Assembly (NCBI RefSeq): GCF_000280925.3
Contig: NZ_CP012109.1
Span: 2,810,501 to 2,874,500, forward strand
Direction of reading: 5' to 3'
Source: Myxococcus hansupus
GTDB lineage: Bacteria; Myxococcota; Myxococcia; Myxococcales; Myxococcaceae
Length of the DNA: 64,000 nt
Part shown: positions 24,401 through 33,500 of the stretch, piece by piece
Layout of the letters: every line of letters begins with the position of its first letter
Position numbering within the stretch: position 1 is the stretch's first letter
Translations under genes and position numbers: made by a program
The notes under the pieces: generated by a model
What the model saw: the letters and a program-made list of their open reading frames with translations, nothing else
What the model was told of the DNA's origin: nothing
The model's database searches: none

Positions 24401-24635
24401 CGTCGCGGTGCAGATGAGCGACCGGCTCAAGACGCGTCTGGGCATGGAGGTGTCGGCCTCGAGTCTGTACGAAGGCGTGACGGTGCAGGCCCTCGCCGCG
24501 CTGCTTCAGCCGCCGGAGGCCGCTCCGAAGACCGCCGCCGCCGACAAGGACGCGGAATCGCTCCAGTCCCGCAGGAAGCAGTCGCTGGAGCAACAACGCT
24601 CGCGCCGCCGCGCGACGGACGATTCGGACCTGTAG
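21486..24635 (+). CDS. Minimal one-module type I PKS, KS-AT-ACP
   Basis: Extension module of 1049 residues with no reductive domain, so it should leave a beta-ketone. KS has Cys ~184 (SACST), VEAHGTAT and KGNVGHLDAAAG; the Thr-to-Gly change in KTN is also known in hybrid-type KS domains. AT has Ser ~631 (GHSIGEL), Arg in AARGKL, and the malonyl signature SHAFHS near 727. Carrier Ser ~971 is in LGGDSL. Start is GTG 21486 with AGGAG seven bases upstream (21474-21478), 27 bases after the previous stop. The acidic N-terminus (ELDDAD) and Arg-rich C-terminus (RRKQSLEQQRSRRR) may be docking elements. It ends the run of megasynthase genes in this operon; no thioesterase follows, so the chain probably passes to another protein, perhaps the minus-strand PKS. 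Confidence 0.95.
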   Translation: METQTPLELDDADIAIIGMAGRFPGAPDVERFWENVRDGVESIRFLSEEECRAAGVPEARLKDPAYVRAAAILEEPEQFDAAFFDIPPREAELTDPQHRVFLEVCWEALEHAGYAAREYPGAVSVYGGATLNTYLLMNLARNPRVMESVEPVQINIGNGGDFLTTRVSYKLNLKGASHTVQSACSTSLVAVHQACQSLLNGECDAALAGGVSVNVGMFQGYRYVEGGMTSPDGHCRPFDARAQGTLFGSGAGVVVLKKLRNAVRDGDTVHAVIKGSAINNDGALKAGYTAPSVEGQSQVVAEALAAAGLNAEDVSYVEAHGTATPLGDPIEVQALTQAFRATTERRRFCALGSVKGNVGHLDAAAGITGLLKTVQALRHGQLPPTLHFESPNPAIDFDSSPFYVNAALKPWPSDGEPRRAGVSSFGVGGTNAHVVLEESPRLPSSAQPRRPWQLLPLSAKTPSALEQATRGLLGHLEASSTGQPLADVAWTLQAGRQRFAHRRVVLARDLAEAKAALARAGDAPGAEDAVNRPVAFLFPGQGTQHADMARELYDAEPVFRAEVDRCCELLKPALGMDLRSVLYSRPGEAESTARQLARTELTQPALFTIEYSLARLWMSWGVKPEAMLGHSIGELVAACLAEVFTLEHALQVVAARGKLMQGLPTGSMLAVPLSEDEVQPYLGPDVTLAALNAPMQCVLAGTTEAVARVKQSLADAGVKGTLLDTSHAFHSPMMDPILDAFAARVATAPLRPPKLPFVSNVTGTWITAEQATSPRYWADHLRGAVRFADGVQALLADDKRVLLEVGPGKALGGLAKRHPAFSPSRYLLASLPSVKESQAGEGQAPRAYETLGALWRAGVPVDWKGFHGEARRRVPLPTQPFERRRFWVEPVDVGQPAAPSAQQPVGAPAATPERAPEPEAPRTYHPRPELRTPYVAASSALERALVTLWQDSLGVSPIGVQDNFFELGGDSLVAVQMSDRLKTRLGMEVSASSLYEGVTVQALAALLQPPEAAPKTAAADKDAESLQSRRKQSLEQQRSRRRATDDSDL

Positions 24636-24664
24636 GCCGCGTCAGCGCGAGAGGAACCCGGGAG

Positions 24665-26299
24665 ATGGACACAGACTTGGCAGCCACCCGGCGCAACGGG
24701 GCCGTGGCGCGTGATGGCTGGGACGTGGTGATTGTCGGCACGGGGATGGGCGGCTCGACGCTGGGCCACGCCCTGGCCCGGCAGGGCCGCTCCGTCCTCT
24801 TCCTGGAGCGAGGGCCCGCTCGGGACCAGGCCGGGAGCATCCCGACCGCGCCAACCGCCGAGACGGCCCTGATGTCCGTGGAGGATCGCCGGATGCACTG
24901 GGGGCAGTGGCCGAACCCCCTCCGGCAGTTCCTGGACGACCAGGCGCCCAAGGACTTCCTGCACCCCCTGGGCGTAGGCGGTGGTGGCTCATCTTCACGC
25001 TTCGGCATGGTGATGGACCGGTTCTTCCCGGAGGACTTCTCGCCGCGAAAGAGCCACCCGTCCGCCACCGACTCCAGCCTCCCCGAGTCGTGGCCCTTCT
25101 CCTACGAGGAGCTGGCTCCGTACTACGCGCGCGCCGAGGCCCAGTTCCGCGTCCGCGGTTCAGGGGACCCGACGCGCCCCCAGGTGAACTTCAGCTTGCT
25201 CGAACCGCCACCCGTCGCGGGCAAGGAACAGGCGCTCCTGGAGGGCTTCCAGGCGTTGGGGCTCAACCCGTACCGCATCCACTATGCCTGCGAGCAGGTC
25301 CCGGGCTGCGACACGTGCGTGGGCGCGCTCTGTCCCAAGGAGTGCCGGAACGACGCGGGCCGCATCTGCCTGCGCCCGGCGCTTCGTGACTTCCAGGCGC
25401 GCATCCTGGATCACTGCGAGGTGTTGTCGCTGGAAGAGGAGGGCGGCGTGGTGCGGGCCGCCGTGTGCAGGCAGGGCCCTGGTGGTGAGCCCTTCAAGGT
25501 TCGCGGTCGCATGTTCGTGATGGCCGCAGGCGCCTTCATGACGCCCGTCATCCTCCAGCGCTCCGTCTCTCCGCGGTACCCCATGGGGCTGGCGAACAAC
25601 CATGACCAGGTGGGGCGCCACCTGATGCTCCATTGTTCGGACCACTACCTGGTGAAGGCCCGCAAGGCGCCTGCCTCCATGGAGATGGCGCACGGGGTGT
25701 CGCTCAATGACTTCTACCAACGCGACGGCGAGAAGCTGGGCAACTTCCACGCGCACCCCTTTACCGTCGACAAGGAGAAGGTGCTGAGCTTCCTCAGCGG
25801 GAAGAAGCAGGCGCTGCCCTTCTGGTTGCGCATGCTGAGCCCGCTGTTCCCGCTGGTGGCGGACATCGGCTCGCGCATCTATCGCTCGCGCGTCGTCTTC
25901 GCCTCGGTGCTGGAAGACCTGCCGTATGCGGACAACCGCGTCACGGGCAGCAGCGCGGACGGCGTCGTCCAATATCACTACCGCGTCCGTGACGAGCTCC
26001 GGCGCCGTGTGGAGCGCTCCCGCAAGGCGTTCCTCTCCACCTTGAAGCCGAAGTTCCGGGTGAAGATCATCTCCAACCCGCGGGACGTCGTCCTCAACCT
26101 GGGCCACGTGTGCGGGACGTGCCGCGCGGGAAGCTCGCCGGAGAACAGCGTCGTCGACGCGAGCAACCGCGCCCACGACGTGGACAACCTCTACGTCGTG
26201 GACGCGTCCTTCTTCCCGTCGAGCGGTGGAATCAATCCGTCCCTCACCATCGCCGCCAACGCGCTGCGGGTGGCGGACATCATCCACGCCCGGTTGTAG
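24665..26299 (+). CDS. GMC-family FAD oxidoreductase with Cys cluster
   Basis: A 544-residue flavoprotein of the glucose-methanol-choline oxidoreductase family, likely oxidising an alcohol (or related carbon) of the product. Visible are the N-terminal FAD fold VVIVGTGMGGSTLGHALA (GxGxxG), the second family block GVGGGGSSSRFGMVMDRFF, and the C-terminal block HVCGTCRAGSSPENSVVD (~480) followed by NLYVVDASFFPSSGGINPSL. Residues ~210-236 hold six cysteines spaced CX5CX2CX4CX3CX7C, a pattern present in some bacterial GMC proteins, where it may bind metal or form disulfides. No signal peptide is evident, so it is probably cytoplasmic. A GAGAGGA ribosome site precedes ATG 24665; the gap after the PKS is 29 bases, so it is co-transcribed. 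Substrate cannot be read from sequence. Confidence 0.88.
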   Translation: MDTDLAATRRNGAVARDGWDVVIVGTGMGGSTLGHALARQGRSVLFLERGPARDQAGSIPTAPTAETALMSVEDRRMHWGQWPNPLRQFLDDQAPKDFLHPLGVGGGGSSSRFGMVMDRFFPEDFSPRKSHPSATDSSLPESWPFSYEELAPYYARAEAQFRVRGSGDPTRPQVNFSLLEPPPVAGKEQALLEGFQALGLNPYRIHYACEQVPGCDTCVGALCPKECRNDAGRICLRPALRDFQARILDHCEVLSLEEEGGVVRAAVCRQGPGGEPFKVRGRMFVMAAGAFMTPVILQRSVSPRYPMGLANNHDQVGRHLMLHCSDHYLVKARKAPASMEMAHGVSLNDFYQRDGEKLGNFHAHPFTVDKEKVLSFLSGKKQALPFWLRMLSPLFPLVADIGSRIYRSRVVFASVLEDLPYADNRVTGSSADGVVQYHYRVRDELRRRVERSRKAFLSTLKPKFRVKIISNPRDVVLNLGHVCGTCRAGSSPENSVVDASNRAHDVDNLYVVDASFFPSSGGINPSLTIAANALRVADIIHARL

Positions 26300-26316
26300 T
26301 CAGCCCGCCTGCCTCG

Positions 26317-27099
26317 TCACGCGGTCCGCTCCAGCGCCAGCCGGATGGAGCGTTCGAGCGGGGAGTCCAGGCCGTCCGTCCGGCGGACCTGGAAGGCGCT
26401 GGAGGAGAGCAGCGGCGGCTGTGCCATGAACTTGGGCCGGGTGCCGCGGTGGGGCTGCGCGGCGTGCACCAGGAACGGGTGGCACAGGTACACGGTGCCT
26501 GCCTCGCCCGTGGCGAACGCGACCTCACGGTGGGCGGACACGTCCACCTTCCCAGCGACGTCCATGAACGACAGGCCGGCGTCCCCCTGGGGCTCCAGCA
26601 GCCGTGCGATGTCCTGGTGTGAGCCCACGCGGAGGCGGGTGGGGGCGTCATCCTCTCCCACGTCGGAGAAGAGGAAGAGCATCAGCAAGGCGCGTCCCCG
26701 CGAGGCCACGTTCATCCGCCAGGAGAAGAAGGAGCTCGGGTCGTCGCCGGGGAAGCTGGCATCGACGTGCCAGCCGTCGTCTCCCGGCGCATCCGGGCTG
26801 GGAAAGCGCACGGGGAAGCTTCCCAGGCTGCCTCGGGGGAGCCAGCGTCCCGGGCCGACCAACCGGTCGTAGGCGGCGCGCAGCCGAGGAGCGTTCGCCG
26901 CGAGCCGGAAGGGCTCCTGCGCGTACTCACCGAGCCGGATGACGGGTTTTTTCCACGTCGAGGGGTCATCCGGCGCGCATCCGGTGTCACGCCAGAGCAG
27001 GTCACGCCCCGCGTCCGCCAGGTCGCGGGAAAACGCCTGGGTTACACGAACAAATCCCTCTTCGACGAACTGTTCGACTTCCTGAGCTGTGAGTTCCAG
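26317..27099 (-). CDS. Phytanoyl-CoA dioxygenase-like Fe(II)/2-oxoglutarate oxygenase, probable CTG start
   Basis: Non-haem iron, 2-oxoglutarate-dependent oxygenase of the PhyH family, a candidate hydroxylase of the product; 260 residues if started at CTG 27099. The facial-triad first half is H111-x-D113 in GWHVDASF; the distal His is ~212 in HPFLVHAAQPHRGTRP, with the 2-oxoglutarate-binding Arg ~221. The N-terminal third (from MELTAQEVEQFVEEGFVRV) is characteristic of the family and reads open upstream of the first conventional start, TTG at 26862, which would remove 79 residues. Between the upstream in-frame stop (27193-27195) and 26862 there is no ATG, GTG or TTG, but CTG 27097-27099 is preceded by AAGGAG six bases away. 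It converges on the GMC gene with a 17-base gap. A sequencing error hiding an ATG start is the alternative. Confidence 0.85.
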   Translation of the reverse strand: MELTAQEVEQFVEEGFVRVTQAFSRDLADAGRDLLWRDTGCAPDDPSTWKKPVIRLGEYAQEPFRLAANAPRLRAAYDRLVGPGRWLPRGSLGSFPVRFPSPDAPGDDGWHVDASFPGDDPSSFFSWRMNVASRGRALLMLFLFSDVGEDDAPTRLRVGSHQDIARLLEPQGDAGLSFMDVAGKVDVSAHREVAFATGEAGTVYLCHPFLVHAAQPHRGTRPKFMAQPPLLSSSAFQVRRTDGLDSPLERSIRLALERTA

Positions 27100-27588
27100 G
27101 GGCGGCTCCTTGTCGCGGTTCGGGGCCGCGGACGAAATGGCCGTCGTGGGCCTGACAAAAACCCCGGCGGGTGAGGCGGCGGGGTGCCTGCCTCACGGGG
27201 GCGAGCCCGCACAAGGTACCTGGCCTGACGTCGCGCATCTGCCCCCGGGGGAGAGGCGGATGGTGAGCTCCACACACCTCCTGTTCTTTGCGTTTGCTGG
27301 TGGAATCCCGAGGGGTTCGGCCCTGAGGGACTCTGGGAACAAGCCGGTTTTTTTGTGTATGGGTTGTGCGGATTCCTCGAAATGGAGGGCTGGGGGGAAT
27401 CCACGCGCATGTCTGTCTGGGTGTCACGGCAGCAGGGTCTTTCTTGCTTGATTGGGTTTGAAGACGTGTCCCAGGCCTTGCTTGGCTGGAATGTCTTTTG
27501 GCGTTGCGCAGAGAGAACCAGTGTCTGAGCAGATGATTCTCATGGAGCGGCACGGCTCCATGACGAACAGACTCCGTTCGAGGTCCGA
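27100..27588. other. 489-base gap between the left locus and the modular PKS
   Basis: No gene is supported here. The stretch carries the AAGGAG of the minus-strand dioxygenase (27106-27111), a run of seven T after GCCGG (27348-27354) with only a weak stem before it, AT-richer DNA around 27280-27300 and 27430-27500, and a 9-bp inverted repeat close to the starter PKS (separate entry). It must hold the promoter of the rightward PKS operon, but I see no convincing -35/-10 pair and no sigma-54 element with correct spacing. Confidence 0.6.
27540..27563. promoter_or_regulatory. Inverted repeat upstream of the starter PKS
   Basis: TCATGGAGC (27540-27548) and GCTCCATGA (27555-27563) are perfect 9-bp arms around GGCACG. 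The right arm ends 25 bases before the GTG start at 27589. It could be a repressor or activator operator, or an mRNA hairpin near the ribosome site GAGG (27580-27583). Function is inferred only from symmetry and location. Confidence 0.45.
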
Positions 27589-30500
27589 GTGTCATTACAG
27601 GATAGGTCGCAGGGAGCTGGGTTGGCCGAGGTGCGGGCACGTCTTGCCTCGGTGCTTGCTCAGCGATTGGGAATTGAGACACATCAACTGGATGTGCGTG
27701 AGCGCTTCAGTGTGTATGGCCTTGATTCGCTCAAGGCCACCGGCTTCATCGCGGATGTCGGCGCCGTGCTCGGACGTACGTTGTCGCCCACGCTTGCCTG
27801 GGAGTATCCCACGCTCGATGCCCTGGCCCGCCACCTCGTGGGCGCACGTGACGCGGGGGTGGCTTCATCACGCCCGCATGTCGCACGGGAGCAAGAGCCC
27901 ATCGCCATCGTCGGACTGGCGTGCCGTCTTCCCCAGGCGCCGAATCCCGAGGCGTTCTGGCGTCTGCTGGTGAATGGGACGCACGCGATTACCGAGGTGC
28001 CGCCGGACCGCTGGGACGTCAACCGGCTCTACGACGCGGACCCGTCCACACCGGGCAAGGTGATTTCCCGCTGGGGCGGCTACCTGGAGTCGGTGGATGG
28101 CTTTGACCCGCTCTTCTTTGGCATCTCCCCCAAGGAGGCGCTCCACATGGATCCGCAGCAGCGGCTCATGTTGGAGCTGACCTGGGAGGCGCTGGAGGAC
28201 GCCGGGATTCCCGCGGACCGGCTGCAAGGCTCAGCCACGGCTGTCTGCTTCGGCGCGGCGTGGATGGACTACGAGATGATGCTGCAGCGCTTGGGCTTGC
28301 GGCGCATCTCCTCGTACACGTCGACGGGCTACCACCACAGCGTCCTGTCCAACCGTGTCTCCTACGTCCTCGGGCTGCGCGGACCCAGCTTCTCCATCGA
28401 CTCCGCGTGCTCCTCCTCGCTCACGGCCGTTCACCTGGCATGTGAGAGCCTGCGCCGGGGCGAGTCGACGCTGGCCCTGGTGGGGGGCGTGAACCTGACC
28501 CTCGCCCCCGAGAGCACGGTGGCCCTGTCCAAGCTGGGCGCGCTCTCGCCCGATGGGCACTGCTACACCTTCGATGCGCGCGCCAATGGCTTCGTCCGGG
28601 GCGAAGGAGCGGGGGTGGCGGTGCTCAAGCCACTGTCCCTCGCGCTCGCGGACGGTGACGCCCTCTATTGCGTCATTCGTGGCGGTGCCATCAACAACAA
28701 CGGTGGCAGCAATGGCCTCACGGCGCCCAATCCCAAGGCGCAGGCGGAAGTCATCCGTCGGGCCTGTGAGCGCGCCGGCGTCGACCCGGCGGAGGTTCAG
28801 TACGTCGAGGCCCATGGCACAGGGACGCAGCTCGGGGACCCCCTGGAGGCCCAGGCCCTGGGCGAAGTGCTCGGCGCGGGACGCCCCTCGGGCAAGCCGC
28901 TGCGCATCGGCTCGTGCAAGACGAACATCGGTCACCTGGAAGCCGCCGCGGGCATCACGGGCCTCATCAAGACCGCGCTCTGCATCAAGCACCGGGCGCT
29001 TCCCGCCAGCCTCCACTTCGAGACGCCCAATCCGCTCATCACCTTCGAGTCCTTGGGCCTGACGGTTCAGCGGGCGGTGGGCGAGTGGCCGGAGCCGGAC
29101 CGGAAGCTCCTCGCGGGCGTCAGCTCGTTCGGCTTCGGTGGCGCGAACTGCCACATGGTGCTGGAGGAGGCGGACGTGCCGAGGGCGGAGCCCGTCCACC
29201 TGTCCGGCGAAACAGCCGAAGACCTCCGCGCCGCGGCCCTGCGGCTGCTCGAACGCACGTTGGCCCCGGAGCACCTGTCCCTGGCGGATTTGCTGCGGGC
29301 CGCCGAGGCGGATGGCCGCGAGCATCCCCATCGTCTGGCATTGACGGTCCGGACGCGGAAGGACCTGCGGGCGGGGCTCGAGGCCTTCCTGGCGGGGGCG
29401 CTGCGGCCCGGTGTCGCGACGGGCGTGGTGGAGCCGGCGTCATCTCGGAAGCCGGTGTTCGTGTTCTCGGGGCATGGTTGCCAGTGGCCGCGCATGGGGT
29501 TGGCGCTCCTGCCGGTGGAGCCCGCGTTCCGCGCGACGCTGCTGCGGTGTGACCGCCTCATCCAGCAGTCGGAGGGGTGGTCGCTGCTGGAGGTGCTGCG
29601 CGCCGAGGATGCCTCCCAGCGGCTGAATCACATCGACATCGCGCTCCCCGCCATTGTGTCCGTCGAGATGGCCCTGACGGAGCTGTGGCGCTCCTGGGGC
29701 ATCGAGCCCGCGGCGGTGGTGGGGCACAGCATTGGCGAGGTCTCGGCCGCCTACGCGGCGGGTGTCCTGGACCTCGAGGACGCCATCCGGGTCGTGTGCG
29801 CGGAGGCCCGTGTGATGGGCCAGCTTCGGGGGCAGGGCGGTCTGGTGGTCGTGGGGGTTCCCTGGGCGGAGGCCGCTGAACTGCTCGTCGGTTACGAGGG
29901 ACGGCTGTTCCGGGCCATCGACTCCGGCGCCGACGCCACGGTGTTGTCGGGCGACGTGGATGCGCTGAACGCCGTGCTCGCGACGTTGCAGGCGCGTGGC
30001 GTCTTCTGCCGTCAGGTGGAGATCGATGTTCCTGTGCACTGCCCGCGCATGGACGTGCTGGCGCCGGAGCTTCGCGAAGCCCTTCGAGACCTCCGCCCAC
30101 GCCCGGCGCGGGTGCCCTTGATTTCGTCCATCACCGGGGCGCCGCTCGACGGCATGAGCGCGGATGCCGCGCACTGGGTGAAGAACATCGCGTGGCCCAC
30201 GCTCTTCACCGGCGCGCTGTCACACGCCATCCAACAGGGGCACGACACCTTCCTGGAGATCAGCCCGCACGCGATTCTGCGGCACCCCATCGAGGTGACG
30301 CTGCGCCACCTGGGGTGCCAGGGCCGAGTGGTTGCGTCCATGCGGCGGCAAGAGGACGAGCGGGGCACGCTGCTGGACACGCTGGGCGTGCTCTACACGC
30401 GGGGCGCTCCTGTCCCTTGGGACGCGCTGGGGACTGGAAGACGGCCGCGTGACACGGTGCCCGGGCCGGTGCGGGTGTTGCCGCTGTCGGCGCGAAGCCC

Positions 30501-33500
30501 GGAGGCGCTGGAGGCACTGGCGGCGGATTGGTGGGGCGTCCTGGAGGCGTCGGGGCAAGGGGGGCCCGCGCTGGAGGACCTCACGTACACGGCGGGAGTA
30601 CGGCGCGGTCATCTCTCCCATCGGCTCTCGGTGGTGGGCAGCTCGCGGCAGGAGTTCGCGGAGGCGCTGGAGGCGTTCACGCGGGGGGAGCCCCACTCGT
30701 GCGTGCGCCAGGGACAGGTGAGCCCCGAGGGGCGGGCCAAGGTGGCGTTCGTCTTTCCAGGGCAGGGCTCGCAATGGCTGGGCATGGGGCGTCAGCTCCT
30801 TCGTGACGAGCCTGTGTTCCGGTCCGCCATCGAGGCCTGTGAGCGCGCGATGCGGCCGCATGTCGCCTGGTCGCTGGCCGAGGAGCTGCTCGCGGAGGAA
30901 TCCCGGTCGCGTCTTCAGGACATCGACGTGGTGCAGCCGGTGCTCTTCGCGGTGCAGGTGGCGTTGGCCGCGCTGTGGCGCTCGTGGGGCATCGCGCCCG
31001 ACGCGGTGGTGGGGCACAGCATGGGCGAAGTGGCCGCGGCGCATGTCGCGGGCGCGCTGAGTCTCAGCGATGCGGCCCGCATCATCTGCCTGCGCAGCCA
31101 ACTGCTGCGGTGCAAGAGCGGTCAGGGGGCCATGGCCGTGGTGGAGCTGGGGCTGGAGCAGGCCCGCGCGGCGCTGGAGGGATTCGAATCGCGGCTGTCG
31201 GTCGCGGTCAGCAACAGCGCGCGCTCGACGGTGCTCTCCGGTGACACCGAGGCCCTGGATGTGCTGCTGCCACGGCTCGAGGCGGAGGGCGTCTTTTGCC
31301 GCAGGGTGAAGGTGAACGTCGCTTCGCACAGCCCGCAGATGGATGGGCTGAAGGAGGACTTGCTGCGCGTCCTCGATGGCGTCGCGCCGGTCGCCGCGCC
31401 GGTGCCCATCTGCTCGACGGTGACGGGGCAGGTGAGCGATGGCGCCGGCTTCCATGCGGTGTATTGGGTCAGCAACCTGCGCGAGCCCGTGCTGTTCCAC
31501 GGGGCCGTCGAGCAGTTGTTGGCGGACGGCTTCAGTGTGTTCGTCGAGATGAGCCCGCACCCGGTGTTGCTCGCGCCCATCGATGAGACGCTCCGCGCGT
31601 CACGGAGGGACGCCCTCGTCGTCGCGTCATTGCGGCGGCAGTCGGACGAGCGGCGCAGCCTCCTGGAGTCCCTGGGGGCGCTTTACGCCTGGGGCTGCTC
31701 CGTGGACTGGACCGCGCTGCATCCGGCGGGGGGAAACGTCGTCGCGTTGCCCCGGTATCCGTGGCAGCGGGAGCGCTTCTGGTTGCCGGACGAGGCCGAG
31801 CGGGATGCGGTGCCCCTCGCGGATCGGCAGGGGCATCCGCTCATCGGACGTTCGCTCGACTCCTCCGTGCAGCCGGGCACCTGGTTCTGGGAGCAGACCG
31901 TCAGCGTGGCGGCCTTCCCATACCTCACCGACCACGTTGTCGGGGGCGACGTCGTCTTTCCAGGTGCTGGATACGTGGAGATGGCGTTGGGCGCGGGGGC
32001 GGAGGTGTTGGGTGAGGCGGGCCTGGTGCTGGAGGACGTGTCGCTCAGCGAGATGCTCGCGTTCGCCTCCGGAGAAGCGAGGCGTGTGCAGGTCGTGCTG
32101 AAGGAGGAGTCACCCGGCCACGCCACCTTCCAGATTTCCAGCCGACTGGAGGGGGAGAAGGTCTGGCGCAAGCACGCGGCGGGCTCCCTGCGCCGCGAGG
32201 CGCGCGCGGACGAGACGCACTCCGTCGAGACGCCAGACACCCTCTGGACCCGCCTCACGGTGCCGCTCTCCGCTGAGACGCACTACCACCGCCGTCGGGA
32301 GCAGGGGCTCCAGTACGGCCCCACGTTCCAGGGACTGCGCGGCATCTGGCGAACCGAGGACGAGGCCTTGGGGCGCCTGGAGGTCTCCGACGCGATTGCC
32401 GCCGAAAGTGAGGCGTATCGGCTCCATCCCGCGCTCCTGGATGCGGGGCTGCAAGTCGCGTTGGAGCTGCTGAACCCGCTGGCGGGTGGGGCCGTTTCCT
32501 CCACGTACGTTCCGGTGGGCTTGGGCCGCGTCCGGTACTTCCATCGGCCTGGGCGGTCGGCGTGGGCGCGCGTGAAGGCCCGGGGGGAGGGGGAGGCTGG
32601 GGCACGAGAGCGGAGCTTCGACTGCTGGCTCCTGGATGAGGAGGGCCGCGTCCTGATGTCGCTCGAAGGGCTGCGCCTCTACCGGCTCGATGCGGGGGCG
32701 TCGGCGCGCAAGGAACTCGGTGAATGGCTCTATCAGGTGGACTGGGAGGAGCGCTCGCTTCCCGCGGTCCTGACGTGGCCGGAGCGTACGCCGGGAAGCT
32801 GGCTGATTCTGGGCGACCGGGGGGGCGTGGGGCAGCGGCTTTCCACCGAGCTGCGGGCGCGAGGTGAGACGTGTGTGCTCGTCACGCCCGGGGAGGCGTA
32901 TCGGTTCCTGGGCGCGGGTGGGGCGGAGGTCGACCCCAACAACGCGGAGCATTGGCGCCGGCTGCTCGGGGATGGGGTGGGGGTCGGTGTTCCGCCGTGC
33001 CGCGGCGTGGTGCATCTCTGGAGTCTCGACATCGCGTCGAACGACACGCTCACGGGGGAGGCGTTGGGCGCCGCGCGGCGGCTTGGCACCACGAGCGTGC
33101 TGCACCTGGTCCAGGCGCTGACGGGGGCTGGGTGGAGAGATGCGCCCCGGCTCTGGCTGGCCACGCGAGGTGCGCGGTCCGTTGGAGTTCCGGCGGAGCA
33201 CGTCGCGGTGGCACAAGCTCCGCTCCTGGGGCTGGGACAGGTGCTCGCGGTGGAGCACCCGGAGCTGCGCTGCACGCGGGTGGACCTGGAAGGCGGCGTG
33301 GACGTCGCCGCCGACGCGCTCTTGCGAGAGGTGTCCTCCACCACCTTCGAGGACCAGACCGCCTGGCGCGGTGGCGCCCGGCGGGTGGCGAGGCTCTCTC
33401 GGGCGCCGGAGTGCTTGTCCCTCCGTGAGCCGTCGACCCTGTTTCGGCCGGATGGCACCTACCTCATCACGGGCGGCCTGGGCGGGCTGGGGCTCGAGCT

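Noticed and set aside
26317-26862. Dioxygenase starting at TTG 26862
   Set aside because: It would delete a family-typical N-terminal third that is open and coherent up to CTG 27099.
27348-27354. Seven-T run as a Rho-independent terminator
   Set aside because: The preceding possible stem is only 4-5 bp with a loop of about 20 bases, and no gene ends just upstream on the plus strand.
27089-27451. Small plus-strand frame in the intergenic gap
   Set aside because: No recognisable domain or ribosome site, and it partly overlaps the dioxygenase start region.
32750-33440. Possible enoylreductase between DH and KR in the right-hand PKSs
   Set aside because: The stretch matches the structural (non-catalytic) half of KR domains; no ER NADPH motif is seen in any module.
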